A stretch of DNA of 64,000 bases, taken from contig JAEPRB010000116.1 of NCBI GenBank assembly GCA_016758965.1, positions 61,938 to 125,937 of the forward strand. Direction: 5' to 3'. This stretch comes from Circinella minor (Eukaryota; Mucoromycota; Mucoromycetes; Mucorales; Lichtheimiaceae). This document shows, one piece after another, positions 13,268 to 25,738 of the stretch. Position 1 is the stretch's first letter, and every line of letters starts with the position of its first letter. The position numbers were made by a program, and so were the translations under genes. Under the pieces are notes generated by a model, which was not told the origin of the DNA, searched no databases, and saw nothing but the letters and a program-made list of their open reading frames with translations.

Positions 13268-15567
13268 ATGGCAGAAGATCCAAAAAGTGAAGAAGAAAAG
13301 ATTCAAAACATGTTTCAACAAACTTCTGATCAATGGGATGAACAACAAGATCAACTTCCAAGGTATATATATTTTTTAGATCTTTTTTTTTTCTTTCCCT
13401 CCCCCCCCACCCAAATCTCTCTCTCTCTCTCTCTTTTTTTTTTTTTAATACCTATTCTTTTTACCCACATCCCACTCCCAACTTGTCATTTCTGGAGAAA
13501 AAAAAAAAAAATTCGTGATAGAGGGCTAGGTGTTATGTGGTTGGTGCACACGATATTATCCTAGTGAGGAAGAGAGAGAGAGAGAGAGAGGGGGGTAATT
13601 TTTTTTTCTATATAAAGGTTTTATTAACTTTTTTTTTTTTTTTTTTCTTTTTCCCTCTCTCTTCCCACCTCTTTTTTTTTTCTTTTTCTTTTTTAAATTA
13701 TATAATTCATTTAAATAAATAACTAATAATAATATTATTATTATTAATAATAGTGGAACAAGTCCAAAACCTAATATACGATCACCCCAATCTTTTCCCA
13801 ATCCCATGATGAGTGGTCCTCCAGGATTTAATCCAATGATGAATTTAGCTATGCTTAATCCACAAATGCAATTTCAACAAATGATGATGCAACAACAAAT
13901 GCAACAACAAATGCAAAGATCGAATAATGCTAATACGAATGCCACTAATAATAGCAATATGACCAATCCTGCCAATCAATCAACTATACCACCTGAATCA
14001 CAAAAACCACCTGTTGGATACGTATGCTTCAAGTGTAGACAACCAGGTACATATATATATATACCCCATATAATATTTTAATTTTATAAAGAGATTATAT
14101 ACTTATATATATATATTATATATTAGGTCACTGGATTTATTATTGTCCAAACGTTCCCAAAGGTCAATTTGTACCCAGACCTGGAATGAATGGAAGGTAA
14201 ATATTATTATTATTTTTCTTTCTCGTTTTTTTTTTTCATATATATAACTACAAAGGCATACTAATATATATCTATATATCTATTTTATTTGAAAAAGTCA
14301 ATCTGCACAACAAGAAGAAACATCATCACTTAAAGAAAAACCAAGTGAATTAACCTGTCGTATTTGTGAAAATTTGATGAAGGATGCGGTTCTAGTACCA
14401 TGTTGTGGCAAGTCTTTCTGTAAAGAGTGTACGTATAACGTATTATTATTATTATTATTATTATTTATATCACTATTGTATTTGCATTTTATATTCTTGT
14501 TCTTTTGGTTTTTTTTTCTTCTTTTATTATATTTTGGTAAATTTATATATAATAAGGCAAAAAAAAAAAAAAGGAAAGAAAAAAAAGAAATGGATTGTAT
14601 GGAATTTTTTTTCTCTCTTTGGTTACAGACAGTTGCTAGTATATATATATATATATATATATATATCATTCTTTAACCGTATGATTATGATTATCAAGCA
14701 AAAAACAACATCTCATTTCTTATGAGTCAAGTAGAATTAATAACCTCATTGAAAAATATGTGGGTTTGAAATTCAATGTTGACATATATATATATGGGTG
14801 CACACACACACACACACATAGATACATATACATATACATATATACAAGCTTTGAGGAAGGAAAAGGGAAAGGCAAAAGGAAGGAGGGATATTGTCATTGT
14901 TTTTGGAGAGTGACAATATATATATAGAGAGAGTGACAAAGAGAGCTATGGATAAAAAAGGAAGGATGGTATGATTTGGATTATGAATAATAAGGATATA
15001 TATATCTTTAGTTAGTGGGAATAATGAAAAGGAATTACTTTATTATATACGGGATGAGTATATATATATATATATATATTAGCAATTGTAAACCAATTTG
15101 AACCAAAAAAAAAACAACCTTTCAATTCATTTTTTTTTTCAGTACTTCTTTTTTTAAAAAAAAAAAGAATATTGTAATTACTTAGTAGATGAATTGGCTA
15201 TTTATACTAGTTTATTATTGAATTGATTTTTAGTTATAGTTTTTTTTTTTTTTATGTATTTTTTTTTTCATTGTATATATTTATTTTATATCTATTTATT
15301 ATGTTTTTTTATTATTATTCTTACTATATAATATATTATTATTATTAATTTTCTTTTCTTTTTTTTTTTTTTTTTTTTTGTTTCTTAATTCTTTTTTCTT
15401 TTCTTTTATATTCAACTTTTAGGTATTACAACGGAACTCGACGAAACAAATAGGTGTCCTGTTTGTAATAAAGAAGGCGTATTATCAAGCGCTGTTATTC
15501 CAAATCGTTCATTGAGAAATACTATTCAAGCATATAAAGAACAACAACAAAACAAGGAAGCAGAAAT

Positions 15568-15608
<41 letters not shown>

Positions 15609-17400
15609 ATACTGAATTGACTGAAACTACTGAAACTAATAATAATTCTATGCTTGAAGAAGGAATGAATGATAATGATCCTATGAAATCTGAATCAAAT
15701 GAAAATGAAATGCAAATAGATAGTTCGTCACAACAACAAGATCAACCTATTTCATCTTTTCCAATAACTACTTTAAATGATAATCAACAAGTGAGTTAAT
15801 TTAAACAAGTTATTTTTGAAAGGGATAGAAGACCATATTTATATTCATGCAAATTATTTTATTTAGAGAACCAATCAACAACAGCATAGTAACAAAGGCG
15901 GTATGCCAATTCAAGTATTTGAATCAGAAGAACGTACACCAAGAGCCAATAAACATAATAAACCAGAGGGTATGCCAGAAACTTTAGGTGGAGTAACAGG
16001 TCCCACGCTTCCAGGAAGTTTAGGAGGTCCAAGTGGTCCAACACCTTTTGGTGCTAATCCCATCATGATGGGAGGTCCACCCAATGACATGAGTTGGATG
16101 ATGGGTATGCCACCAGGAATGAATCCTGCTGCTGCTGCTGCCATGATGCAAATGAGAATGGCAGCTGCTGCTGCTGCTGCTAATGGAGGTGGTGATACTT
16201 TTAGATTTGGTATGTCTTTTTTTTTTTTATTTCTTTATTAGTTAAAATAATAATAACATGAAATTTTTTTTTTAATGAATAGGAATACCACCTGATTTTG
16301 GACATGATATGGATATACCAATGAGTGGACCTGGTATGCCTCCAAGACCTCCATTTATGAATCCACCCGGTTTTCCTAGCCCATTTCCTCCAGAAGAAAT
16401 GTTTGGTGGTATGGCACCCCCTTTCCCTGGTATTCCACCTCAAGATATTATGCAATTAGGAGGTCCTGGAGGTCCTATTTCATTTAGTCCACGTGGAGGA
16501 TTTGGTGGACGAGGTAGTGGTCGTGATGGATTAACTATGCGTGGTGGTAGAATATTTACAGCAGCAGGAGGTAGAAGACGTAGTGGAGATACATCAGATC
16601 ATTATCGTAATAATAATAATATAAAACAACAACGACTTGAAGATGGAAAAGGAACATCGTCATCCTCAAATGTACCAAAGACAACAAGTCAAGATAATGA
16701 TGAAGATGACAATAATGAAAATGATAAACAACAAAAAGGTGTTGATATGGCAGGACCTGATGAAGCCATTCCTACAGGACCAAGAGCTGAACGTTACACG
16801 GGTAGTAATAGTAGTAGTAACAGATATCGAAGTAGTAGTAGTCGACATCATCGTAGATCAAAAAGTAATTCACGTTCTCGATCTCCAAGACGTGATCGTA
16901 GTAGTAGTCATCGTCGACAACGTTCTCCTAGTCGTTCTTCACGATCAAAATCACCTAAACGTGAAAGTCGTAGTAGTCGTAAACGTTCAATAAGTCGTAC
17001 TTCAAGATCACCTTCTAAATCCAGACAACAACAACAACAACAAAAGTCAAGTAGTACGAATAATGAAGAGCGTGCATCTAGTTCTCATCGACATTCATCA
17101 TCATCTAAAAGTCATCGTAGTTCAAGACATCATTCATCAAGATATCGTAGTCGAGATCGAAGTGATCGAGATAAAAATGATAGGGATCGTAGTGATCGTG
17201 ATAAAAATGATAGGGATCGTAGTGATAAAAGTCGAAGTGATCGTGATAAAAATGATGGAGATCGTAGTGAAAGAGGTCGAGATCGTAGTGATCGTGATCG
17301 TGAACGTGAACGTGGTCGTGAAAAAGAGAAAGAAAAGGATAGAAATAGAGAAAAAAGTCGAGAAAAAAGTAGTAGAAGACGTGATCGTGATAGACGATAA
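13268..17400 (+). CDS. Mpe1/RBBP6-like zinc-knuckle and RING protein with RS/RD tail
   Basis: Seven exons (13268-13362, 13754-14046, 14127-14196, 14298-14428, 15423-15790, 15867-16209, 16283-17400) give 805 aa. The short N-terminus holds EEEKIQNMFQQTSDQW, the segment that in RBBP6/Mpe1 precedes the zinc knuckle. Then follow a Met/Gln-rich stretch, a CCHC knuckle (CFKCRQPGHWIYYC, about residue 122), and a RING/U-box (CRICENLMKDAV, PCCGKSFCKEC, CPVC, about 170-215). Poly-Ala, Gly/Pro/Met-rich and long RS then RD/RE-rich tracts end the protein. Family members belong to the nuclear mRNA 3'-end cleavage and polyadenylation factor and act as E3 ligases. The ubiquitin-like DWNN domain that normally opens these proteins is not visible upstream. 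The knuckle and RING are each interrupted by introns, which splice back exactly. Confidence 0.8.
14429..15422 (+). repeat. Long intron 4 packed with simple repeats
   Basis: At 994 bp this intron is several times longer than the others in the gene. It holds (AT)13 at 14641-14666, (CA)9 at 14801-14818, (TA)n at about 15059-15079, a T7A11 junction at 15149-15166 and a long T tract before the acceptor. It splits the RING domain between two Cys ligands (KEC/ITT), and frame is restored exactly. I see no nested gene. Confidence 0.6.
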
Positions 17401-18189
17401 ACACCCCCCCCCTTCTCCCCACACCCACACATATATATGACAAAAAACTTATTTTAAAACAATTCAATACTTTCTTCCTTTTTTTTTTTTTACTTGCTTT
17501 GTAAAATTTCACTCATTTCATTTTGTGTGTTCTTTTTTTTTTCTTATATATAATATAATTCAATAATAATAAAGTTTGAAACTGTTTTACTTTTTTTTTT
17601 TTTTCCCTTATTATTTTCCACTTTTCATGTTTAATTGTATTTAACTGATAACTTATATAATAACCCCTTCTTTTAATTATTTTATATAATTCAGAGTTTT
17701 TTTTTATATGGAAATTCTAAAATGGATGGATGGGGGGGGCGTTTGGAGAAGGGTTGGGCCGGGAAAAGTGACTTTTAAAAAAGAATAACTATTTACTACT
17801 AGAAAACAAGAAATCACATTTATATATATCTTGGATGATGCTGATGGTAATCTCTCTTTCTTTCCTTAAATATATATATATTACATATTACATTCTAGAA
17901 AGAAGAAAAAAAAAAAAAGTCAAAAACAGCCATTATGTTTCTATAGCAACAAATCAAAACAAATAAGAAGGATAAAAGCTCTATTATTTTACCCATTTTT
18001 TACCTTATCTTTTTTTTTTTTTTAAAACACCTTAAACTCCCCCAACCCCCTTCCCCTTTCCTACCCCGCGAATTTCCAGCAAAAAAAAAGGACTTCTTTA
18101 AAATCCACGCGTTTTTTTTTTTTTTTTATATTATTATTAGCCAAAACTCTTTTTGTTTCTCTTCTTTTTTTTTATTTTCATTTTAAACC
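17401..18189. other. Intergenic region upstream of CLPTM1
   Basis: 3' flank of the Mpe1-like gene and promoter side of the CLPTM1 gene. T tracts, a run of G with GC-rich sequence at about 17730-17765, C-rich patches at about 18040-18070, and two T tracts within 80 bp of the ATG at 18190. No gene is seen. Confidence 0.5.
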
Positions 18190-20976
18190 ATGGCGGAACC
18201 AGCACCTGCTAATCCCGGTGGTCAACCTGAAAATCAACGTAATGAAGGTTTTCTTAATAAGTATGGTGGTACAATCTTTCGAACGTTTTTAATGTGGTTA
18301 GCCATGCAATACTTTTTAGGTAATATAATATATAAAACTTGTTTCACTTTCTTTCTTGTTATATATTACTTTAATCTAAATCTCTCAACATTTACCTTTA
18401 TATATATATATATAGCTCCAAAAGCAAAAGAAGCAACTCAACAAACACAACCTTATACACCAGCAAGTGAAGCCGATTCAGCAACAGAAGAACCTATTGC
18501 TTCTTCTATCACTGAACAAGTTGAATACTTCCCTGTACTTCCAACAGGTGTTTACCATAATCCTTATCCATCTCAAATTCCAGTCAGTCGATTACCTACT
18601 TCAGCTGTACCTCTTTGGACCAATAATGTACCTGTTGAACTTGATATTTATGTATCTGAAAATGAATATTTTATCGATTATAATGCAAAACCTTCTTGGC
18701 ATCAAGATAATATTATGTTAGGAGATGCTATGGAAAGTCGTGAACATCATATTGAAATTCCAACAACACCGGTAAAGTTTATCTTGACAAAATATGAATT
18801 ATTCGAGAAATGGATAAAAATCGTGCGTGTTTTTAATTGGATAATTTTTTTTCTTTTTTTCTTTTTTTTTTTTTTTATTATGTAATATAGAACTTACAAC
18901 ACAATGGTACTTTATATGCTCATATTTTTGTTACAAAAACTGGTGTACCTATTAATCCTAATAGTCCTGGATTTTCTCCTGATTCTATTGTTTATTATCG
19001 TCAAAGTAAAGTTTCTTTTTTTTTTTTTTTAATAAATTGGGTTAAAGAATAAAATCGTGGGGGATTTAATTAATTTTTTTTTTTTTTTTTTTTGACAGCT
19101 TTAACCAAGTTTTATCCTAAAAAAAGTCAAATCAAACAAAAGAATTTATTAAATCGTGATCATGATGAGAATGAAGAACAAGAAGAAGACATTGAAGAAT
19201 ATATTGAACAGGTAAAAAAAAAAAAAAAAAAAAAAACCTCTTCACCTCTTCCAATTTTTTAATAATCAAGAGAAAAATTAGGTTAAAGAAGATGAATCAT
19301 CGACTGGTAGTTTATTGGATACTTTTACTCGTCGTGCACCTTTAGTTGCTTATTGGCATGAAAATATGACTATTTCTATTATTAATGATCCTAAATCACC
19401 TATTGCTAAAAGTGCTATGCAACCTGCTACATTAAAGTGTAAAGTATATAGATCATCTTTCTTTCTATCTATTCCATGAGTCTTATTCATTGACATCTTT
19501 CTTATTTATATAGATATTCCTTTTAATACCGATCTTAATCGTGATGCTACTGGTAAAATTGGTTTTTATCGACCCATCATCTTTCCTAATGAATTTTGGC
19601 ATCTTCGATCAAGTGCTTATCCTATTAATGAAACTGTCAGGTATGAAAAAAAAAAATTGGATTCAGTTTAGGAAAGGGTGAAAGGGAGAGAACCTGACTC
19701 TATGAAAATAAAACACGACAAGAATTGGCTAATTGAATGAATGTTTTTAATAGTGTTTTACCTTTGACCATTCATTTGGAACCTCTTTCTATGTGGAAAT
19801 TTAATATGTATTCTATGTTTGATGAATCAATGAAACAACAAGCCAATAGTCCTATGGGTGGCATGTCTTCCTCTGAAATGGATGAACTTAAACGTACATT
19901 AATGGAAACCAATCCTTATTTACTTGCTACTACAGCTGCTGTCAGTCTTTTACATAGTGCTTTTGAATTCCTTGCCTTTAAGAATGGTAAGGCATTTTTT
20001 TCAATTTTAATTGAAAGATAAATTACAAAAGGTTTTTTAATAACTCACTATTTCTGAATTTTTTTTTTTTTTTTAATAATAGATATTGCATTCTGGAAAA
20101 AGAAGGATAATAGTACAGGTGTATCTGTTCGTAGTTTAATTACTAATATCTTTTTCCAAGTGGTTATCTTTTTATATCTTATGGATAATAATCAAGAAAC
20201 GTCATGGATGATTTTAATTAGTCAAGGTATTGGACTTGTTATTGAAGTTTGGAAAGTATTTAAAGCTCTTAGATATGAGCTTAAATGGACACCTGGTTCT
20301 CTTATTCCTTCTATTGGAACTCAAGAAAATCGAACAACAAGTGAAACAGAAGATGAAACAGCTAAATATGATGCTATTGCATTTAAATATCTTGGTTGGA
20401 TCGCATATCCTTTATTGGGTGGTTATGCTATTTATTCATTACTTTATGATGAACATAAAAGTTGGTATTCTTATGTTCTCAAGACATTGGTTGAATTTGT
20501 TTATATGTTTGGTTTTATTACAATGATGCCACAACTTTATATTAATTATCGTCTCAAGAGTGTAAGTATATTGTTTATTTATTTATTTTTTTTAAAAAAA
20601 AAGAACACAAACACATACATGTACAAGATAATTAAATGTGGTTATAATTATAGGTTGCTCATATGCCTTGGAGAACTCTTATGTATAAGTCACTTAATAC
20701 ATTTATTGGTAAGTAAAACAGAGAAAGAAGTGTGTGTTATGTTGTTATATATTAATAATTATTTATATAGATGATTTATTCGCTTTTGTTATTAAAATGC
20801 CAACATTACATCGACTTGCATGTCTTCGAGATGATGTTGTATTTTTTGTATATCTTTATCAACGATATGCTTATAAAGTGGATCCAACTCGTGCTAATGA
20901 ATTTGGTCAAGTGGGTGAAACTTCTGAAGAAAAGAAGGAAGGAGAAGAACAAGAAGAAAGTAAAAAGACAAAATAA
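18190..20976 (+). CDS. CLPTM1 family transmembrane protein
   Basis: Ten exons (18190-18319, 18416-18771, 18891-19005, 19099-19211, 19282-19438, 19514-19640, 19754-19986, 20083-20561, 20654-20708, 20771-20976) give 656 aa, near human CLPTM1 in length. An N-terminal hydrophobic segment (FRTFLMWLAMQYFLA) is followed by a lumenal-type domain with VELDIYVSENE and IPFNTDLNRD. The C-terminal membrane region contains the family hallmarks FKNDIAFWKKK, GVSVRSLITNIFFQ, FKYLGWIAYPLLGGYAIYSL, MPQLYINYRLKSVAHMPW, CLRDDVVFFVYLYQR and VDPTRANEFG. Animal CLPTM1 is an ER/Golgi membrane protein that traps receptors, and CLPTM1L is a lipid scramblase for GPI precursors; the fungal role is unknown. The tail is Glu/Lys-rich without the ER retrieval KKxx. 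It converges with the next gene, leaving only 188 bp between stop codons. Confidence 0.93.
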
Positions 20977-21164
20977 GCTTCTTCTTTTATATATATATAA
21001 ATAATCATTCTATCGTTTAATAATAATAGTTCTTTTTTTTTTTTAATTTTTTTGCGAGGTGGTGGTGATAATGATAATATTTCATTATTTCTATTATGTG
21101 CACAATGTAATTATTACAATTTATTCTATAAAATATATACAAGTTTATTTATTTATTTCCTATT

Positions 21165-24100
21165 TTATGATAAAGAAGTTGTTTCTTCTTTTTCTTTTTG
21201 TTGTTCTTGTTGTTGTGGATACGCTCGATATAAATCAAAATTTGAGTTATCTTCAGATGTACTTTGAAAAATCGATAAAGGTACATCTTTGTTTTTACGA
21301 AGTAAATAACTATGACCTGGTTCTACCAATCTATAATAATAATAAGTGATTTTGAAATATAAAATAAACCTATTTATATATAAAATACATACTTGTATAA
21401 ATTTAATAATAATGTTCGAAGATATTCACTTTCACGAGTAGGTGACCTATTCATATTTTGTAAAAAAAAAAAAAAAAAAAAATTATCATTAGTATCATTT
21501 TTTTGAGAGAAACCCTTATGAACAATAACGAATTTATAATAAAGAAATATATATATATATATACCATTTTTCCATAATATCTCTCATATGTAAACATCGC
21601 ATTGCAACCAATTCATTTTTTGCAACATTAATTTTTCCTTCTAAAACTTTTCCATGTCCAGAAACATAAGATTGTAACCAATATTTGGCTCTTGTAAAAG
21701 TATATTTTAATGGTTCAGCGGCTGGGATATTCTTTTTATCCGTACTATAATCAAGAACACTGGATACATAAGCTTGTTTATTTGAACTTGTTATTCCCTA
21801 AAAAGAATAATTGTTTGATTCCCAAATATTCATTAATAATATAGACTAAGAAATCTTTGAGAGAGGAGGAGAGGAGGAAGTAAAGAAAGAAGAAAGGAGA
21901 AAGATTATTATTATACATACATTTAATAAAACATCTTGTTGACGACGTAGTAAAATAGTTTGTTCACCAAAAGTATATAAATCATAACGAATATTTTCAT
22001 CTTCTTTATAATTCCATTGAGGAGTAGGTTCTGGATCTTTAATTTCAGTCGTATTATGTTCTAAAGAATGTCTTGATTTCCAATCCACTCGAGCACTTTT
22101 AAATACCATATTATATACTATTTCATTTTGTTCATGTGTTTCTACCTGATCTTGAAGTAAAGGCTGATCCATATATACCGTTTTTGTTCCTAACATTATA
22201 ATATATATATAATAAGTAATTTTTTTTTCTAAAAAAAAAAATGAATCACATAGGGTTAAAAAAAGAAACACGAACCTTTTTCATTTTCACGTACAACAAC
22301 GGGTATATCAAATTCGAGGGATGGATTACTATGTAATTCCACAAGTTTTGTAAGAGTATCAATTGAAACAATAATATCAATTTTTATATTTTTAGCAATA
22401 ATAGTGGGTATAATTGGATCCTGACTAATAGGTGGTGGTAACTAATAATAACAATCATCATCATTTAATAAATTTTAAAAATATATATTCTTTTTTTTTT
22501 TTAATACTACAAAAGAAAAGTGAATACCTTTTTTTTATAATAATCTTGATCTGATGATTCTAAAGATGTTTGAACATATTCTTTTTTCAAATCAAGTTTT
22601 TCTGGATAACGGGTTGTTGTAGAAGCAGTACTAATTTTTCCCTATAATCCATACAATATATATATATATATATATATATTAGAATTGAAAACAAAAAATT
22701 CCTATTATTGTGCCTTTTTTTTTCTTGTTATAAATAACTTACAAACATAGCAATCGTTTTTTTATATTCTAAAAGAATTATTTTACCAAGAACTTCTGGT
22801 AGTGGTATTGTATAATCATGTTGATGTTCATAATATTGCTTTCAAATGATTTTTTTTTTTTTTTTTCAAAAAGTCAATTTTTTTTTCATATAATAATAAC
22901 ATTCCTTTTTTTTTTTTTCTTATATATATATATATATATATACTTACCGGATACTCGATAACTCGTTTACGATCCATTTTGCATAATGACTATGAAATTT
23001 TTGCCAATTTATTAGATTCGATTATATTTTCCAAAGAAATCAAAAGCAAAGAATATAATAGGTTGTGCGTAGTTTTTTTTTTTTTTTTTTATTACCTGAT
23101 AGATATTCTCAACACCATCACCAAGAAATATGTTCGTTTCATCCATAGTAACACTTGATGCAGCTGCTACAGCCATATCAGAAGGCATTCCAGTTCCTAT
23201 TGGTTTTTGAGATAATGGTTGTTGTTTTGATTGTTGTTTCTCTGTAGATGATTTTTCACTATAAATCGAGTCTAATAAATTATCAAGAACATTCTTTTTA
23301 CTGGATTGTTGTTTTTGAAAAGTAGGAGTAGTAGCCGATGATGATGATGGTGATGATGCTTGAGATGTAGGTCGTTTTTTTATTGGACTATTAGGTGTAT
23401 TTGTTGTATCCCCTCCTGGTGTTGACGCTCGTGATGAAGTGATTTTATCTTGTGGAGATGATATAAATTGACGATAAATATCACCAGCTTCTTTTTGATG
23501 TGTTTTAATCCATTCAACATGACGTTTTACTACATTTGTTAATGAATCCATCGAATAAGCTTCATATGCTTCACGCGTAAAAAAAAATCCATCTGAACTA
23601 GGCGCACGAATATGATCATCCACAAAATTACAGTCATTTTGTTGTTGTGATGGTTCTTTTGGTGCAGTCGTTGTATTATTATTATTATTATTACTAGGTG
23701 ACTCGGTATGAGGAGTGTCTTTGCTAGGTACAGTGGATGTATCTTCCATTACTTTATTTGTAGGTGATGTTGATGAATTGGTAGTAGGTACGACAACGGG
23801 TGGTTCATCTAATATCATTGGTTCTTCTTTTTCAGATATAATTTCTTCTACTATTGTTTCTTCATATGTTTCGTCTGTCTCCATTATTGTTGTTGGTTTG
23901 TGATTATCTACTGTAATTTCTTCAACAATTTCTTCTTCCACAGAACGATTGTCGTCGTCGTCGTCGTCGCTATCACTTTCTTCACTACTACTATCACTAC
24001 TACCACTTGATTCCGAACTTGAACCGGATTCCGAACTAGAACTTTCACCACTACTTTTTTTTTTATCACCACCCAAAGTATTATTATATTAATTCACAAA

Positions 24101-24327
24101 TCATAAATTGAAACACGAAAAAAAAAAAAAAAGCGTTGGAGAAGAAATATATACATATATTACCTGCTAGAATCTTGGTTTACTTTTTGATCGTGTTTAG
24201 AAATAGAATTACGTTTATTATCTACTGTAATTTTCGTTTCGACATGATTGGAAGTACGTCTACGTTTTGGAGATTCGGGTATTGATTGTTGCGATGAATG
24301 AGATCGTTTACTTGGCTTGGATTTCAT
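21165..24327 (-). CDS. Nuclear-type protein with possible NARG2/ICE2 C-terminal domain
   Basis: Ten exons on the minus strand (24327-24164, 24050-23096, 22989-22948, 22838-22743, 22641-22528, 22441-22276, 22189-21921, 21797-21565, 21446-21393, 21330-21165) give 752 aa in one frame. The N-terminal third is disordered: basic (KPSKRS, SPKRRRTS), then Ser/Glu/Asp runs, then a short folded-looking helix (YSMDSLTNVVKRHVEWIKTH). The C-terminal half reads YDLYTFGEQTILLRRQQDVLL, AYVSSVLDYSTD, ARYWLQSY-like and GHGKVLEGKINVAKNEL, which I match by memory to the NARG2_C domain of ICE2, a little elongation complex subunit that supports snRNA transcription by Pol II. Family assignment is moderate; the exon structure is strong. 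The exon 2 acceptor is a NAGNAG site (either AG adds or drops one Ser). Exon 3 is only 42 nt. Confidence 0.7.
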
Positions 24328-25666
24328 AATTAAAAAATAAATATAGTGTAAAGAAAAAAAGTTCGTGGTGGCGGTGGAAAATTGCTTTTTGAGGAAATTT
24401 TTTTAAAAAAAAGTTCCCTAACTATAATAATTTAGCATTGTATATATAAACTTGATAAAGGAGAGTTTCTTGAGGGCACCAAATTTATTGTATTATTCTC
24501 ATAACAGTAATAATAATAATAAGTATACATATTATTTGATCTGTACGTTTAATACTTATATATTATACTTAAACTAAATTACTTTTAAAGAACAAATTAT
24601 TATTTTATTTATAATCTAGTATCTACAAAAGAGCAGGAGGTATACTATATTCTTTTCTACTTATTAATCGATTCCTTTTTTTTTTTTTTTGAATAAAACA
24701 AAGAGCCAGGATACTTTTACTAGCCTTATTGATAAAAAATGGTATATGGAATTTGATATATCAAAAAGAATATGTACCAACGCATTCAAGATAAATTTTA
24801 AAAAAACGTATTGAAAATGAAAGAATCCCCTTATAGCCACTCTTTTAACTTAACTTTTGATAATATACGAAGCCAATACAGCTTCAACATATGATGCTTA
24901 GCATATATAAAAAAAAAACTTTGGTTGTAAGGTTATATTGTTGTATTGGTACTTCTAATAATATAAGAAACTTTCGATATGAACTTCGGCATAAAAAAAA
25001 AACCCTCATCATTAGACATTTTTTTTTCAAGTGGAGAAAAGAATATTTTATTCAAGAATATTATATATGGATATTGAGCTCAACATTCAAGTGTCTTTTC
25101 TATTACAAAAGGGACTTTTTGCTTTGCAAATGCTATATTGCTTTATTCTATATTACACAAAAACAACGCCTAAGTCATATTAAATAGCTATATGGAGCAA
25201 ATAATTATAAGCTAGAGTTTCAAAAAAAAAAGAGCTTGTTTTTGTAATAAAAATTATGCAGAAGGAAAAAACACACACACCGTATTAATATTGATACGGA
25301 ACATAGCATATATAATAATAGTAAGATAAAATAAAAATAAAAATAACACAGTCCCTGGTGAAATAGAGAAAGAAACAATAGTAAGGGTAATGACGATCTA
25401 GTATATAAAGCTTCTCTTTGATAGTTACCGCTACCACACAGACTCCGCTGTAGGTACTCACAAAATTATGGTTTTTTATAGATATTTTTTTATATGCTCC
25501 AAAATCATAATATAATGCATAATACATTTATTAATTAATAGTAAAAATATATAGCTTTATTAATAAGTGCTGTGTAAACAAGCAAAAAATAAAAATAAAA
25601 AAAGCTAAATAATATATTTTTGCAAAACCGCATTACATATAAATTTGAAATAAAGTTTTATAGTTA
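24328..25666. other. Intergenic region before the tRNA gene
   Basis: AT-rich, with promoter sequence of the ICE2-like gene at its left side (sense-strand T tract just before the ATG). An open stretch at 24891-25187 has a Lys/Tyr/Phe-rich translation without domain signal. No gene called. Confidence 0.45.
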
Positions 25667-25738
25667 AGGTCTTGCCGAGACTCGAACTCGGATAATGAGA
25701 TTCAGAGTCTCATATGCTAACCATTACATCACAAAACC
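25667..25738 (-). tRNA. tRNA-Gln (anticodon CUG)
   Basis: Read on the minus strand, the 72-nt sequence folds as a full cloverleaf: acceptor stem GGTTTTG/CAAGACC with one G-T pair, D arm containing TGGTTAGCA, anticodon stem TGAGA/TCTCA around loop CTCTGAA (anticodon CTG, reading CAG), and T arm CCGAG-TTCGAGT-CTCGG. The discriminator base is T and there is no intron. The A box lies in the D arm and the B box in the T arm (GTTCGAGTC). No TTTT run lies within about 40 nt downstream, so the terminator is weak or distal. It sits at the left edge of the repeat-rich island. Confidence 0.95.

Noticed and set aside
16637..17512. Several long ORFs in other frames over the RS/RD tail of the Mpe1-like gene, both strands
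   Set aside because: They arise from the biased codon repeats of the Ser/Arg/Asp tract; the coding frame is fixed by the knuckle and RING exons.
24891..25187. 98-aa plus-strand ORF before the tRNA
   Set aside because: Lys/Tyr/Phe-rich AT-driven translation without domain or splice support.
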